This document shows, piece after piece, positions 7,460 through 17,419 of a DNA stretch of 64,000 nucleotides (within the stretch, counting starts at the first letter, position 1; the number at the start of each line of letters is the position of its first letter). Location: contig PGZN01000013.1 in the NCBI GenBank assembly GCA_002840165.1, positions 1 through 64,000 on the forward strand, read 5' to 3'. The notes under the pieces are model-generated. The model had not been told where the DNA came from, did no database searches, and was given only the letters and a program-made list of their open reading frames with translations. The position numbers and the translations under genes are program-made. Source of the DNA: Firmicutes bacterium HGW-Firmicutes-8 (GTDB taxonomy: Bacteria; Bacillota; Thermincolia; Thermincolales; UBA2595).

Positions 7460-9211
7460 TTACAGTACCCTGGTAGCGCCTTTGTATATCAGACCCCTCG
7501 ATACGTCCACAGTTATGGTCATACCTGTCTGCAGTATTGAAGCGGCTCCTTCAACACCAACTATAACCGGGATGCCGATGTTGAGGCCGACAATTGCCGC
7601 ATGGGACGTTAAGCCGCCTGCTTCTGTAATTACAGCAGCAGCCTTTTCCATGGCCGGGACAAAGTCCCTGTCGGTTGAAACAGAGACCAGGATTTCGCCG
7701 GAACGGATGTTTTCAATCGCCTCCTTGGCTGTTCGCACCACCCTTACCTTACCTGTAACAGCCCTGGCGCCTATGCCGGTACCTTTGGCTACAACATCAC
7801 CGACTATATGCACTTTCAGCATATTTGTTGTACCTGGAACCCCAACCGGAATGCCAGCTGTTATCACTACCAGTTCCCCGCACTTGATCAGGTTCGCTGA
7901 AAGGGCTGCCTTAATAGCCGAGGCCACCATTTCGTCAGTGCCTCTCGTCTCTGACACCAGAAGGGGGATTACACCCCAAACCAGGCTCAGTTTCCTGACC
8001 ACATCCATTTTGGGTGTAACTGCAATAATACGAGCTTTCGGGCGGTATTTGGAAACCATCCGGGCGGTATGTCCCGACTTGGTTGAAGTAATAATCGCCG
8101 TAGCACCAAGGTCCATTGCCGTTGAGCAGGTCGCGTGGCTGATGGCATCTGTGACAGTCCTTAAGGGTGATATTTCTTTTCTTCCCAGCAGTTCCTCAAA
8201 GCCGAGTGCTCTTTCGGTCCTCACAGCAATCCTGTCCATCATCACCACTGCCTCGACAGGATATTTGCCGGCAGCTGTCTCACCTGAAAGCATGATGGCA
8301 TCAGTTCCATCAAATATGGCATTGGCCACATCGGTAGCTTCTGCCCTGGTGGGACGGGGGTTGTTCATCATTGATTCAAGCATTTGAGTGGCTGTGATCA
8401 CCGGTTTGCCTACCCGGTTGCATTTTTGGATAATCATTTTCTGAATTAGGGGGACTTCTTCGGTGGGTATCTCAACCCCCATATCACCCCTTGCCACCAT
8501 AATGCCGTCAGCCACCTTTAAAATCTCATCTGTGTTTTGTACTCCCTGGTGGCTTTCAATCTTGGCAATAACCTGGATATCAGAGCCATTTTCTTCCAAT
8601 ACCCTTCTGATGGCCAGGACATCAGCGCCTTTCCTGACAAATGAGGCAGCAATAAAATCAAATCCGTTTTCTACGGCAAACCTGATATCGGCGACATCAT
8701 TTTCAGTAACTGCCGGGAGATTAACAGTAATCCCGGGAAGGTTTACATTTTTTTGGCTGCCAATCTCACCGCCATTGACAATTTTACATACTATATCAGT
8801 CTGTTCAACTGATACCACCTGGAGTTCGATCAGCCCGTCTGCCAGAAGGATTTTTTTACCCGGCCGGACATCGGCCGGAAGCCCTTGATAAGTAATTGAC
8901 ATGCGTTCGGCCGTACCCATTATTTCATCAGTGGTCAATACTATTGTGCCACCGGTGACAAGATTGATTTTGTCACCTTCTACCAGGCCGGTCCTGATTG
9001 TCGGACCTTTTGTATCAAGCATGAGTCCGACAACGGCACCGAGCTCACCGGCGGCCCGGCGGATAGACTCAACACGTTTAGCATGGTCAGCGTGGGTCCC
9101 ATGGGAGAAATTCAGCCTGGCTACATTCATACCGTGTGAGACTATTGCTTTTAATATTTCGGTCGAGTCGCTGGCCGGACCGATCGTACAGACTATTTTA
9201 GTTCGGCGCAA
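7460..9211 (-). CDS. pyk: pyruvate kinase with C-terminal PEP-utiliser domain
   Basis: Pyruvate kinase transfers phosphate from phosphoenolpyruvate to ADP. At 583 residues it is about 110 longer than the minimal enzyme. The core starts with RRTKIVCTIGPASDS and includes the substrate motif VIAKIESHQG and MVARGDMGVEIP, then TQMLESM and DGTDAIMLSGETAAGKYP. The extension, about residues 475-583, carries GGLTSHAAIVG, the swivelling phosphohistidine-domain signature of PEP-utilising enzymes, as in Bacillus and clostridial Pyk. The start is a TTG with GAGGTGA 7 bases upstream. The gene begins 14 bases after the pfkA stop, so the two glycolytic kinases are co-transcribed. The final stop is followed by a strong terminator. 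Confidence 0.97.
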   Translation of the reverse strand: MRRTKIVCTIGPASDSTEILKAIVSHGMNVARLNFSHGTHADHAKRVESIRRAAGELGAVVGLMLDTKGPTIRTGLVEGDKINLVTGGTIVLTTDEIMGTAERMSITYQGLPADVRPGKKILLADGLIELQVVSVEQTDIVCKIVNGGEIGSQKNVNLPGITVNLPAVTENDVADIRFAVENGFDFIAASFVRKGADVLAIRRVLEENGSDIQVIAKIESHQGVQNTDEILKVADGIMVARGDMGVEIPTEEVPLIQKMIIQKCNRVGKPVITATQMLESMMNNPRPTRAEATDVANAIFDGTDAIMLSGETAAGKYPVEAVVMMDRIAVRTERALGFEELLGRKEISPLRTVTDAISHATCSTAMDLGATAIITSTKSGHTARMVSKYRPKARIIAVTPKMDVVRKLSLVWGVIPLLVSETRGTDEMVASAIKAALSANLIKCGELVVITAGIPVGVPGTTNMLKVHIVGDVVAKGTGIGARAVTGKVRVVRTAKEAIENIRSGEILVSVSTDRDFVPAMEKAAAVITEAGGLTSHAAIVGLNIGIPVIVGVEGAASILQTGMTITVDVSRGLIYKGATRVL

Positions 9212-9225
9212 TTGGAATCACCTCA

Positions 9226-10200
<975 letters not shown>

Positions 10201-10205
10201 CTAAA

Positions 10206-10358
10206 AAAATAGTGGCTAGTGACTAGTGGCTAGTGCGGTTAGTAAGATCCCTTGACTAGCAACTGGCAACTGGCAACTGGCGACTAGCAACTGGTAACCC
10301 GTAACTATCAACTAGCAACTAGCAACTATCAACTAGCAACTAGCAACTAGCAACTAGC
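10206..10358. repeat. long degenerate heptad repeat tract
   Basis: About 150 bases of near-continuous 7-bp periodicity. A first block reads TAGTGGC/TAGTGAC and a second reads CAACTGG/CAACTAG/CAACTAT. The two blocks are roughly complementary (CTAGTNN against NNACTAG), so the tract can fold back. It fills the accA-pfkA gap inside an apparent operon. This is the longest member of the family in the window. Confidence 0.85.
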
Positions 10359-10367
10359 ATACCTATT

Positions 10368-11327
10368 TTATCCTGAAATTAATTGGCCTATGCCGCGGAA
10401 TTTCTCGTATCTCTTTTCCAACATTTTTTCAGGAGGCAGTTTTTTTACAGAATTCAAAGCCTTCTGCAGGCTTTTCCCAAGTGTCTTGGCCATTTCCGGG
10501 GCATTCTTGTGAGCTCCCCCCAAGGGTTCGGCAATAATCTCATCTATTACCCCAAACCCTTCTAAGTCCCGGGCCGTCATCTTCATGGCCCCGGCTACTT
10601 CCTGAGCCTTTGTGGAGTCTTTCAGCAGAATTGAGGCAAATGTTTCCGGGGTACTTATTGAATAAACAGCGTTTTCCAGCATCAATATGTAGTCTCCCAC
10701 GGCAATAGCCAGCGCGCCGCCGCTTCCGCCTTCACCTATGATCGTTGGGATAACCGGTACTCTGAGGGTCATCATCCTGGTCAGGCTGGCGGCAATAGTC
10801 TGGGCTTGGCCCCGCTCCTCCGCGCCGATACCGCAGTAAGCACCCGGGGTATCAACAAAAGAAAACACCGGCCGGCCAAATTTTTCGGCCTGTTCCATAA
10901 GCCTAAGGGCCTTCCTGTTGCCTTCCGGGTGAGGCATTCCGAAATTCCGGGCCAGATTTTCTTTGGTGTTCTTGCCCTTGACATGGCCGATAACGGTAAC
11001 AGGCTGGCCGTTAAACCTGGCAATCCCGCCAACTACAGCCGGGTCGTCGCCATAGTAACGGTCACCGTGCATTTCCATAAATCCCTCAAAAAGCATTTTT
11101 ATGTAATCTATCACTCCCGGACGTTCGGGGTGCCTGGCGATAGATATCCTCTGCCATGGTGTTAAATTACCGTAGATATTCTTTTTAAGGGTTTCAGATT
11201 TCGTTTGAAGGGTTTTAATTTCATCCGCAAGGTCAATCCCTTTTTCCTTACTAAACTTCTTTAATTCCTCTATTTTGGCTTCCAGCTCAATCAGCGGCTT
11301 CTCAAAATCCAAGAGTTGGCTAGACAT
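10368..11327 (-). CDS. accA: acetyl-CoA carboxylase carboxyltransferase subunit alpha
   Basis: AccA and AccD form the carboxyltransferase that moves CO2 from biotin carrier protein to acetyl-CoA, making malonyl-CoA for fatty acids. The protein has 319 residues. Features are the N-terminal coiled region (LDFEKPLIELEAKIEEL), PWQRISIARHPERP, DRYYGDDPAVVGG, FVDTPGAYCGIGAEERGQ and the oxyanion region GEGGSGGALAI. The start at 11327 has GGGGGGACTGACA upstream and overlaps the accD stop by 8 bases (ATGTCTAG). This indicates translational coupling and equal synthesis of the two subunits. Confidence 0.97.
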   Translation of the reverse strand: MSSQLLDFEKPLIELEAKIEELKKFSKEKGIDLADEIKTLQTKSETLKKNIYGNLTPWQRISIARHPERPGVIDYIKMLFEGFMEMHGDRYYGDDPAVVGGIARFNGQPVTVIGHVKGKNTKENLARNFGMPHPEGNRKALRLMEQAEKFGRPVFSFVDTPGAYCGIGAEERGQAQTIAASLTRMMTLRVPVIPTIIGEGGSGGALAIAVGDYILMLENAVYSISTPETFASILLKDSTKAQEVAGAMKMTARDLEGFGVIDEIIAEPLGGAHKNAPEMAKTLGKSLQKALNSVKKLPPEKMLEKRYEKFRGIGQLISG

Positions 11328-12180
11328 TGTCAGTCCCCCCATTTGTATGCAGATCCAGAAGGGCCGCTAAGGTGTTTTTCATCTGCATCCTGGGCACAAC
11401 CATATCGATAAACCCGTGGTCCAGTAAAAATTCGGAGGTCTGGAAACCTTCGGGCAGTTTCTGCCTTATTGTCTGTTCAATTACCCTCTGTCCTGTAAAG
11501 CCAATTAAGGCCCCCGGCTCAGCCACGATAATATCTCCCATCGTGGCAAAACTGGCTGTCACTCCACCGGTCGTGGGGTCAGTAACAACCGAGATATACA
11601 AAAGCCTGGCCTCATTCAATTTCGCCAGGGCTCCACACGTTTTGGCCATCTGCATTAAAGAGATTATCCCCTCCTGCATCCTTGCTCCCCCGGAGGCAGA
11701 AAAAATAATGAGCGGGACCCCTTTTGCAATGGCTTTTTCAACAGCCCGGGTCACTTTTTCACCTACAACTGAACCCATGCTACCCATTACAAAACCGGCA
11801 TCCATTACCCCAATAACAACCGGTTTGCCGTCAATAACGGCTTCTCCGGTCACAATAGCGTCTTTCAATTTCGTGGCTTCCTGGGATTTCGCAATCTTTA
11901 CAGGGTAATCGGCAAAACCAAGGGGGTTAGCTGAAACCAAGTCGGCATCCAGCTCAGAAAAACTTCCTTCGTCAATCGTAGCGTTAATTCTCTCCCTGGC
12001 CCCCATCCGGAAATGATACCCGCATTTACCACAGGTTTTCATTGTTTTCTCAAGTTCTTTACTGTATAAAATCTCATTACAAGTCGGACACTTTTGCCAT
12101 AAACCTTCAGGTATGTCTTTTCTAACGGTATCCGCATGGACCGTAACATACTTGGGTTTACGAAACAGATCTTTTAACAT
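11320..12180 (-). CDS. accD: acetyl-CoA carboxylase carboxyltransferase subunit beta
   Basis: This is the partner of AccA in the malonyl-CoA-forming carboxyltransferase. The protein has 286 residues. A four-cysteine zinc ribbon is at about residues 30-52 (CPTCNEILYS ... CGKCGYHF). It is followed by the crotonase-like fold with ERINATIDEGSF, the ending GVMDAGFVMGSMGSVVG, FSASGGARMQEG and TDPTTGGVTASFA. A GAGGTG ribosome site lies upstream of the ATG. Its stop overlaps the accA start. The heptad tract at 12218-12250 separates it from the DUF2007 gene. Confidence 0.97.
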   Translation of the reverse strand: MLKDLFRKPKYVTVHADTVRKDIPEGLWQKCPTCNEILYSKELEKTMKTCGKCGYHFRMGARERINATIDEGSFSELDADLVSANPLGFADYPVKIAKSQEATKLKDAIVTGEAVIDGKPVVIGVMDAGFVMGSMGSVVGEKVTRAVEKAIAKGVPLIIFSASGGARMQEGIISLMQMAKTCGALAKLNEARLLYISVVTDPTTGGVTASFATMGDIIVAEPGALIGFTGQRVIEQTIRQKLPEGFQTSEFLLDHGFIDMVVPRMQMKNTLAALLDLHTNGGTDNV

Positions 12181-12217
12181 TTAGGTTTGGCACCTCATCT
12201 CTCTCCGCCCACTAAAA

Positions 12218-12250
12218 ACAGTGGCCAGTGGCCAGCGGCCAGCGGCCAGT
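12218..12250. repeat. heptad repeat (CAGTGGC type)
   Basis: Four to five copies of a 7-bp unit, CAGTGGC/CAGCGGC, lie between accD and the DUF2007 gene. It is a member of the dispersed heptad family. Confidence 0.75.
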
Positions 12251-12253
12251 TAT

Positions 12254-12451
12254 CTATCTTACAGCGCTATTCAGAATCTCCAAGGCTTCATCAACTTCGG
12301 ATTCGGGAACCAGAATTTCTACAGCGCTGGCGTCACCCACATGCGGCAGCCCAATAGCTCGCAACATGACCAACAATCCTTCGTTGCCCAAGATGCCTTG
12401 GAGGGATTCAGCAACTAATCGGTTAGGCGCAATGTACACCACTGTCCACAT
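12254..12451 (-). CDS. DUF2007-type putative signal-transducing protein
   Basis: This is a 65-residue protein with the compact alpha/beta pattern of DUF2007. It begins WTVVYIAPNRLVAESLQGIL and ends with EILVPESEVDEALEIL. The family resembles ACT or PII-like ferredoxin folds and has no firm biochemical role. AGAGGGGGC lies about 12 bases before the ATG. It sits in the mtrB-accD interval of the same transcriptional direction and may belong to the operon. No membrane segment is present. Confidence 0.75.
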   Translation of the reverse strand: MWTVVYIAPNRLVAESLQGILGNEGLLVMLRAIGLPHVGDASAVEILVPESEVDEALEILNSAVR

Positions 12452-12613
12452 GCCCAGGGAAGCCCCCTCTCTCCTACTCCTAAGTGAAGCCGCAATTCAT
12501 ACAATAGTCTTTTCGACTAGTATTGTCTATATTCCTTTATTTTTAAACTAAATAACATAAAAGTTTCTATCGAAATCCAGCCAAGGAAAGTTTTGCTCAG
12601 GGGGTTTATATTA

Positions 12614-12646
12614 ATAAATCCAGAGTAAGTTTTACCCTGGATTAGG
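12614..12646 (-). terminator. weak hairpin after mtrB
   Basis: AATCCAGAGTAA pairs with TTACCCTGGATT with one wobble around a short loop. The following minus-strand tail is AT-rich but not a pure T run, so termination may be partial, allowing some read-through to DUF2007 and accDA. Confidence 0.5.
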
Positions 12647-12653
12647 TGTTGTA

Positions 12654-12881
12654 TTAAAGGCCTGATTCGCATTGGCCGTGTTTCGTAAAAATCTGGGCTT
12701 TACCTCTTATTTTCATCGCTGAAGTATGTTCTGTAAATTGGGCAATCATCACTTCCCCTTTATCAAGTTTTTCAGTATGATGAAATTTCGTGTCTAACCC
12801 CCTGGTCAACCCGATAATGTTCACCCCGTTTTCCAGAGCCTTGATAACAATATATTCACCGGTAATAGAGGGTTCTTTCAT
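12654..12881 (-). CDS. mtrB: trp RNA-binding attenuation protein TRAP
   Basis: TRAP is an 11-subunit ring that binds tryptophan and then wraps RNA with repeated GAG/UAG triplets, lowering expression of trp genes. The 75-residue protein matches the family almost throughout: [53 protein letters not shown] and a short tail. The Thr and His residues of the tryptophan pocket ([13 protein letters not shown]) and the Lys/Arg residues of the RNA face (EKLDKGE, KIRGK) are present. The C-terminus ends HGQCESGL, with a cysteine that is not usual. The start was chosen by GAGGTGG 6 bases upstream. No trp operon and no anti-TRAP gene lie in this window, so its targets are elsewhere. It lies downstream of dnaE on the same strand. 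Confidence 0.95.
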   Translation of the reverse strand: MKEPSITGEYIVIKALENGVNIIGLTRGLDTKFHHTEKLDKGEVMIAQFTEHTSAMKIRGKAQIFTKHGQCESGL

Positions 12882-12959
12882 GTTTAACCACCTCATCTAG
12901 TTTGCATCAAGCAAGGTTATAATACCATAATTTATCCTGTTATGCAAGAAATCCCCCGG

Positions 12960-15900
12960 TCACTCCTTGATATGAAGGCCGGCATCCCCGAGAAGTCTGG
13001 AGAGTTCATGAACAATGCCGGATTCCAGGTCTACCCACCATTCCTCTTTAGTCCGAATAATTTTTTTATTTGACTCAAAATACAGGTAGACCGGGGTTGT
13101 ACCGCGATATTGGCGCAAAATACCTTTGATTTCCCCGAGGCATTTCTCCCCATCCTGTTCAGGCACTTTTAAATAGAGGTTGACTGTGGGTTTGGACTGC
13201 CGGTCACTGTCGTCCAGGCTTCTTATATCCTCAGCAATTACCTTAGTCTGCTCATCCCTTGTGTTAAAATTTATTTTACCCTTAACCAGGATAGGGGCGT
13301 CAGCCCTTACCAGAGAATGTTTTTCCCGGTAAACCCGCGGAAAAATAATTACTTCCACGGTCCCCAGGAGATCCTCCAAAACCATAAACACCATGGGTTC
13401 CCCGGAACGGGTCGTTATTTTACGCATCCCGGCCACTACTCCCCCAACTACGACAGGGGTTTCGTCAACAAGTTCACCCAATTGCGCAGTGGTATGGGAT
13501 ACCTTTTCCCGCAGGATGTTTTCATACTCCTTTAAGGGGTGTCCGCTGATATAAAGGCCCAGAACCTCTTTCTCCATAGCCAGCAGCTCTTTGGCGGGGT
13601 ATTCCGGAACCTCGGACAGGTTAATCTCACTTGGGGCTATGACCGGATTACTGCCTCCCAGGTCAAAAAAGGAAATCTGGCCGTTTTCTTTATCTTTTTG
13701 TCTTTTTAGAGCGGCCTGGACACAGGTATCCAAGACTGCTGTCAGCTGCGCCCTGCTTGGGCCAAGAGAGTCGGCTGCCCCGCATTTTATCAGGCTTTCC
13801 AGCACTCTTTTGGAAACCTGGCGGTGGTCGGTGCGGTCACAGAAATCCTGAAATGATTTAAAAGGCCCTTCTTTTTGATGCGCTTCAATAATATTTTCAA
13901 TCGCCCCACGGCCGACGTTTTTTACAGCAGCCAGGCCAAACCTGATTTTGCCGGTGACAACTGTAAAATTCACGAGGCTCTCGTTCACATCAGGAGGCAG
14001 GACTTCTATCCCGGCCTTGCGGCACTCCTCTATATAGAGGGACACCTTGCCGGCGGAATCCATTACACTCGTCAGGAGGGCTGCCATAAAGGCCACCGGA
14101 AAATTGGCTTTGAGGTATGCGGTCTGGTAAGACACCATGGCATAAGCGGTACTGTGGCTTTTATTAAATCCGTATCCGGCAAAGTATTCCATCAGGTCAA
14201 AAATCTGGCCCGCTGTTTTCGGTTCAATCCCCTTAGCTTCAGCCCCGGTTATAAACTGGGTCCGCAGACCACTGATGACCTCAGGTTTCTTTTTGCCCAT
14301 AGCCCGCCGCAGTAAGTCCGCTTCACCCATTGTAAACCCGGCCAGGTCACCGGCTATACGCATGACTTGTTCCTGATACAGGATGACTCCATAGGTCTCG
14401 CGCAGGATGGGTTCCAGGGACGGGTGCAGGTAGGTAATGGGGCTTTGGCCGTGCTTACGCCTGATAAAGTCCTCTACCATCCCGCTCCCTAAAGGGCCGG
14501 GACGGTACAGGGCAACCAAAGCGATGATGTCCTCAAAAACCTCGGGCTTTAATTCCTTAAGGATACTTCGCATGCCTGAGCTTTCAAGCTGAAATACCCC
14601 TATAGCATCACCGCGGCCGAGCATTTCAAAGGCCGTCTTGTTATTGAGGGGAATCGCATCAATATCTATTTCTTCTCCGCTGGTGTGTTTAATAATCTCG
14701 ATGGCATTACCGATAACGGTAAGGGTCCTCAGACCAAGGAGATCCATTTTCAAGAGGCCGATTTCCTCTACGGTATCCTTCGGAAACTGGGTCGCCACGA
14801 CCCCATCCGAAGACCTGTACAGCGGTAGATAAGTGGTCAGCGGTTCCTTCCCGATAACCACTCCGGCGGCATGGGTAGAAGCATGCCTGGGCATACCTTC
14901 GATAGCCCTGGCCATGTCCAACAGCTTCTGTACCCCGGGGTCGATGTCATAAAGCTGGCGCAGTTCACTGCCGGCATCGAGCGCTTTTTCCAGAGTTACA
15001 CCGAGTTCCGCTGGGACAAGCTTGGCCACCCTATCCACCTCGGCATAAGGCATATTGAGGGCTCTGCCGACATCCCTGATAGCGGCGCGGGCTGCCATCG
15101 TCCCAAAGGTGATAATCTGGGCAACCCGCTCAACTCCGTAATGTTCGATCACATAACGGATTACCTCTTCCCGTCTTTCGTAACAGAAATCTATGTCAAT
15201 ATCAGGCATGCTGACACGTTCCGGGTTAAGAAACCGTTCAAAAAGCAGGTCATATTTTAAGGGGTCTATATTGGTGATACCCAGCACATAGGCCACCAGG
15301 CTGCCGGCCGCACTCCCCCGGCCGGGTCCTACTAAAATCCCGTTCTCCCTGGCAAACCTGATAAAATCCCAGACAATCAGAAAATATCCCGGGAAACCCA
15401 TGTCGCTGATTACTTTAAGTTCGTAGTCCAAGCGGTTTGTAATGTCATCACCGGCATCAGGATACCGTCCGGCCAGCCCTTCCAGGCAGATTTGGCGTAA
15501 GTATGAGTCAGCAGTATGCCCCGCCGGAATCCGGTAATCAGGCAGGTAGGTGTGGTCAAAATCAAGGGTGACATTACACCTTTCCGCTATTTTCTCCGTA
15601 TTGGCCAAGGCATCCGGATATTCCCCAAACAGGAGGGCCATTTCGCGGGCATCCTTCAGGTAAAACTCCGGGGTACCGAATGCCATCCGGTCCTCATCCT
15701 CTACGGTGCGGCCCGTGCCTATACAGAGCAGGACATCCTGGACCTCGGCATCCTCTTTTTTGATATAGTGGAGGTCGTTCGTGGCAACAAGGGGTATGCC
15801 CGTCTCCCGGCTGATCTTAACGAGTTCGGTGTTGACGGTCCCCTGCCCTTCCAAACAGTGTTCCTGCAGTTCCAAATAGAAGCTGCCCCGGCCAAAGATT

Positions 15901-16394
15901 TCCTCATACTCCCGCGCCGCCTCCCTGGCCCGGTCATACTGCCGGTTGAGAACGGCAGTGGGAATCTCCCCGCCCAGGCAGGCGCTGAAGGCTATCAGGC
16001 CTTCGCTGTATCTTCTTAAAGTATCCTTATCTGTCCTCGGTTTATAATAGAAACCGCGGGTGTATGCCTCAGATACAATATGCAGGAGGTTTCTATACCC
16101 GGTTTTGTTCTCAGCCAGCAGGACCAGGTGATAGTTGGCGTCATCCTTCCCCGGTTCCCGTTCTTCCATCGTCCGTGGCGCCACGTAAACTTCACAGCCC
16201 AGGATGGGTTTAACCCCTGCTTTCTTCGCCGCTTTATAAAACTCCACGATGCCAAACATCGACCCGTGGTCAGTAATCGCCAGGGCCGGCATCCCTTTTG
16301 CAGCGGCGGCGGCGACCAGTTCTTTGACCCGGGCCGCCCCGTCTAAAAGGCTGTATTCAGTATGAACATGCAGGTGGATAAAGCCTTCGGACAT
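12960..16394 (-). CDS. dnaE: DNA polymerase III subunit alpha (DnaE type)
   Basis: This is a replicative DNA polymerase of 1144 residues. The N-terminal PHP domain has HVHTEYSLLDGAARV, ITDHGSMFG and KPILGCEVYVAP. The polymerase core carries GPGRGSAAGSLVAY and the catalytic acidic motif MPDIDIDFCYERREEVI. A helix-hairpin region lies around residue 830-900, and an OB-fold follows at about 990-1070 (VVVGGVVAGMRKITTRSG, then FPRVYREK). The C-terminal part is short, giving the DnaE1 rather than PolC layout. The start ATG has GGAGG 8 bases upstream. It is the first gene of the minus-strand block that continues through mtrB, accD, accA, pfkA and pyk. Confidence 0.97.
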   Translation of the reverse strand: MSEGFIHLHVHTEYSLLDGAARVKELVAAAAAKGMPALAITDHGSMFGIVEFYKAAKKAGVKPILGCEVYVAPRTMEEREPGKDDANYHLVLLAENKTGYRNLLHIVSEAYTRGFYYKPRTDKDTLRRYSEGLIAFSACLGGEIPTAVLNRQYDRAREAAREYEEIFGRGSFYLELQEHCLEGQGTVNTELVKISRETGIPLVATNDLHYIKKEDAEVQDVLLCIGTGRTVEDEDRMAFGTPEFYLKDAREMALLFGEYPDALANTEKIAERCNVTLDFDHTYLPDYRIPAGHTADSYLRQICLEGLAGRYPDAGDDITNRLDYELKVISDMGFPGYFLIVWDFIRFARENGILVGPGRGSAAGSLVAYVLGITNIDPLKYDLLFERFLNPERVSMPDIDIDFCYERREEVIRYVIEHYGVERVAQIITFGTMAARAAIRDVGRALNMPYAEVDRVAKLVPAELGVTLEKALDAGSELRQLYDIDPGVQKLLDMARAIEGMPRHASTHAAGVVIGKEPLTTYLPLYRSSDGVVATQFPKDTVEEIGLLKMDLLGLRTLTVIGNAIEIIKHTSGEEIDIDAIPLNNKTAFEMLGRGDAIGVFQLESSGMRSILKELKPEVFEDIIALVALYRPGPLGSGMVEDFIRRKHGQSPITYLHPSLEPILRETYGVILYQEQVMRIAGDLAGFTMGEADLLRRAMGKKKPEVISGLRTQFITGAEAKGIEPKTAGQIFDLMEYFAGYGFNKSHSTAYAMVSYQTAYLKANFPVAFMAALLTSVMDSAGKVSLYIEECRKAGIEVLPPDVNESLVNFTVVTGKIRFGLAAVKNVGRGAIENIIEAHQKEGPFKSFQDFCDRTDHRQVSKRVLESLIKCGAADSLGPSRAQLTAVLDTCVQAALKRQKDKENGQISFFDLGGSNPVIAPSEINLSEVPEYPAKELLAMEKEVLGLYISGHPLKEYENILREKVSHTTAQLGELVDETPVVVGGVVAGMRKITTRSGEPMVFMVLEDLLGTVEVIIFPRVYREKHSLVRADAPILVKGKINFNTRDEQTKVIAEDIRSLDDSDRQSKPTVNLYLKVPEQDGEKCLGEIKGILRQYRGTTPVYLYFESNKKIIRTKEEWWVDLESGIVHELSRLLGDAGLHIKE

Positions 16395-16579
16395 GAAGTA
16401 ACCTCCGGTGAATCGATTTTTTCCAGCGTAATAAAATTCGCTTTAGCTGGGGTTATCTCCTGCCCAGAGAATTAAAAATGAGACAGCCTGTTACAAATAA
16501 AAAGGTATATTTATAAAAGTTTATCCTACACTATATACATGTAAAACTATTAACGAATTCGCATAAAGGGGGGCTCAAA

Positions 16580-16795
16580 ATGGCTGAGTACGTTGTGGAA
16601 GTTAATAAAAACAACAGCATTGATTTACCGGGTGCAGTCTTAGATAGGCTGGCTCTCGAACCAGGGGATAAAATCATCATGAGATTTGATAATACCGGGG
16701 AACACGTAGTGATGGGCAAACTACCTATGGATTCAGGGGAAAAGGCGGAGGAAATGGACAATGTCCTGGGGCAGAGGGTTAAGATTAAATTATAA
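16580..16795 (+). CDS. small AbrB/SpoVT-like swapped-hairpin protein
   Basis: This is a 71-residue protein. Residues 5-45 (VVEVNKNNSIDLPGAVLDRL, LEPGDKIIMRFD) have the pattern of the AbrB/MazE swapped-hairpin DNA-binding domain: a strand, 'I xLP', a helix, then 'L xxGDKI'. No toxin gene is adjacent, so an orphan regulator is more likely than an antitoxin. The ribosome site AAAGGGGGG lies 8 bases before the ATG. It is divergent from dnaE. A double-hairpin repeat follows directly after its stop and could act as its transcript end. Confidence 0.65.
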   Translation: MAEYVVEVNKNNSIDLPGAVLDRLALEPGDKIIMRFDNTGEHVVMGKLPMDSGEKAEEMDNVLGQRVKIKL

Positions 16796-16803
16796 AATAG
16801 GAA

Positions 16804-16863
16804 GGTTCGCGCCAAAGCGCGAACCAACCATTTCGCCTCGTTCCGCTCAATGCGGAACGAGGC
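16804..16863. repeat. double-hairpin dispersed repeat, copy 1
   Basis: There are two perfect palindromes in a row. The first is GGTTCGCGC with a CAAA loop (16804-16825). The second is a 12-bp stem GCCTCGTTCCGC with a TCAAT loop (16835-16863). The same pair in the same order is found at 48159-48218, and a fragment at 38782-38797. Each copy has a heptad tract nearby. Confidence 0.88.
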
Positions 16864-16912
16864 ATCACGACGATATGAATCCTACATTTCTCCGTACTCC
16901 ATAGTGAATCCT

Positions 16913-16948
16913 AGGCACTGGCCACTGGCCACTGGTCACTGGCCACTG
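16913..16948. repeat. heptad repeat (CACTGGC type)
   Basis: Five copies of a 7-bp unit, CACTGGC/CACTGGT, lie 50 bases after the double hairpin. Confidence 0.8.
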
Positions 16949-16951
16949 TTT

Positions 16952-17392
16952 TTAAAGCAGCGGCTTACAGAATACCTGTCTGTTAACTACTACATCACCG
17001 CTAAACGTGCCAAATATAAAAAGGTTAGGCCCAGTAGGGCAAAATACGGTGAATGACCCTATCCACAATTCACTGCTCAGCCTGGTAGCTGTTAACTCAG
17101 CCGAACAGCCGGTAGTGGTGGTATTGGTTGTGACATTCCTTACAGTGACATCCGTAAAAAATGCTCCCACACTCTGCAGGGCGCTGGTTTTGAGAGTCGC
17201 CACGATAAGCGGTTGGTTGGAAGAGAAGGTGAATTCACTGGTCCCTGTACCGGTAAAAGTTTCTACCGTGCCGGAAATGCTCCCGGTCGGGACCGAGTTG
17301 ACACATGATACTTCAGCCGTAACAGTTGCAGAGGTGTCTCCACCGCTGATAGAACCCTCTACTACACCATCAAATAATAATCCATTGACCAT
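16952..17392 (-). CDS. hypothetical Thr/Ser-rich beta protein
   Basis: No known family is recognised. The 146-residue protein is rich in Thr, Ser, Val and Gly with alternating hydrophobic residues, suggesting an all-beta fold. It has no signal peptide, membrane segment or charged tail. It contains three cysteines: AEVSCVNS, TTGCSAEL and FTVFCPTG, plus a fourth near the end (QVFCKPLL). Such composition is common in spore-coat or exosporium proteins, but this is a guess. The start was chosen by a perfect AGGAGG 7 bases upstream; an upstream in-frame ATG at 17416 has none. Confidence 0.6.
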   Translation of the reverse strand: MVNGLLFDGVVEGSISGGDTSATVTAEVSCVNSVPTGSISGTVETFTGTGTSEFTFSSNQPLIVATLKTSALQSVGAFFTDVTVRNVTTNTTTTGCSAELTATRLSSELWIGSFTVFCPTGPNLFIFGTFSGDVVVNRQVFCKPLL

Positions 17393-17419
17393 GTATATTC
17401 CTCCTTTCGGGTACATAAT

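Noticed and set aside
7482-8387. 301-codon open frame opposite pyk
   Set aside because: It is a mirror frame of the conserved pyruvate kinase gene; its product is low-complexity (Ser, Thr, Pro, Ala) and matches nothing.
10206-10358. Possible CRISPR array or TRAP-binding site (repeated TAG triplets)
   Set aside because: The units are 7 bp with no spacers, so this is not CRISPR. The TAG triplets are spaced by 4 bases, while TRAP sites need 2-3 base spacers, and the same design is seen in gaps with no link to tryptophan.
16580-16795. Toxin-antitoxin module
   Set aside because: The AbrB-like protein could be an antitoxin, but no toxin-like gene lies next to it on the same strand.
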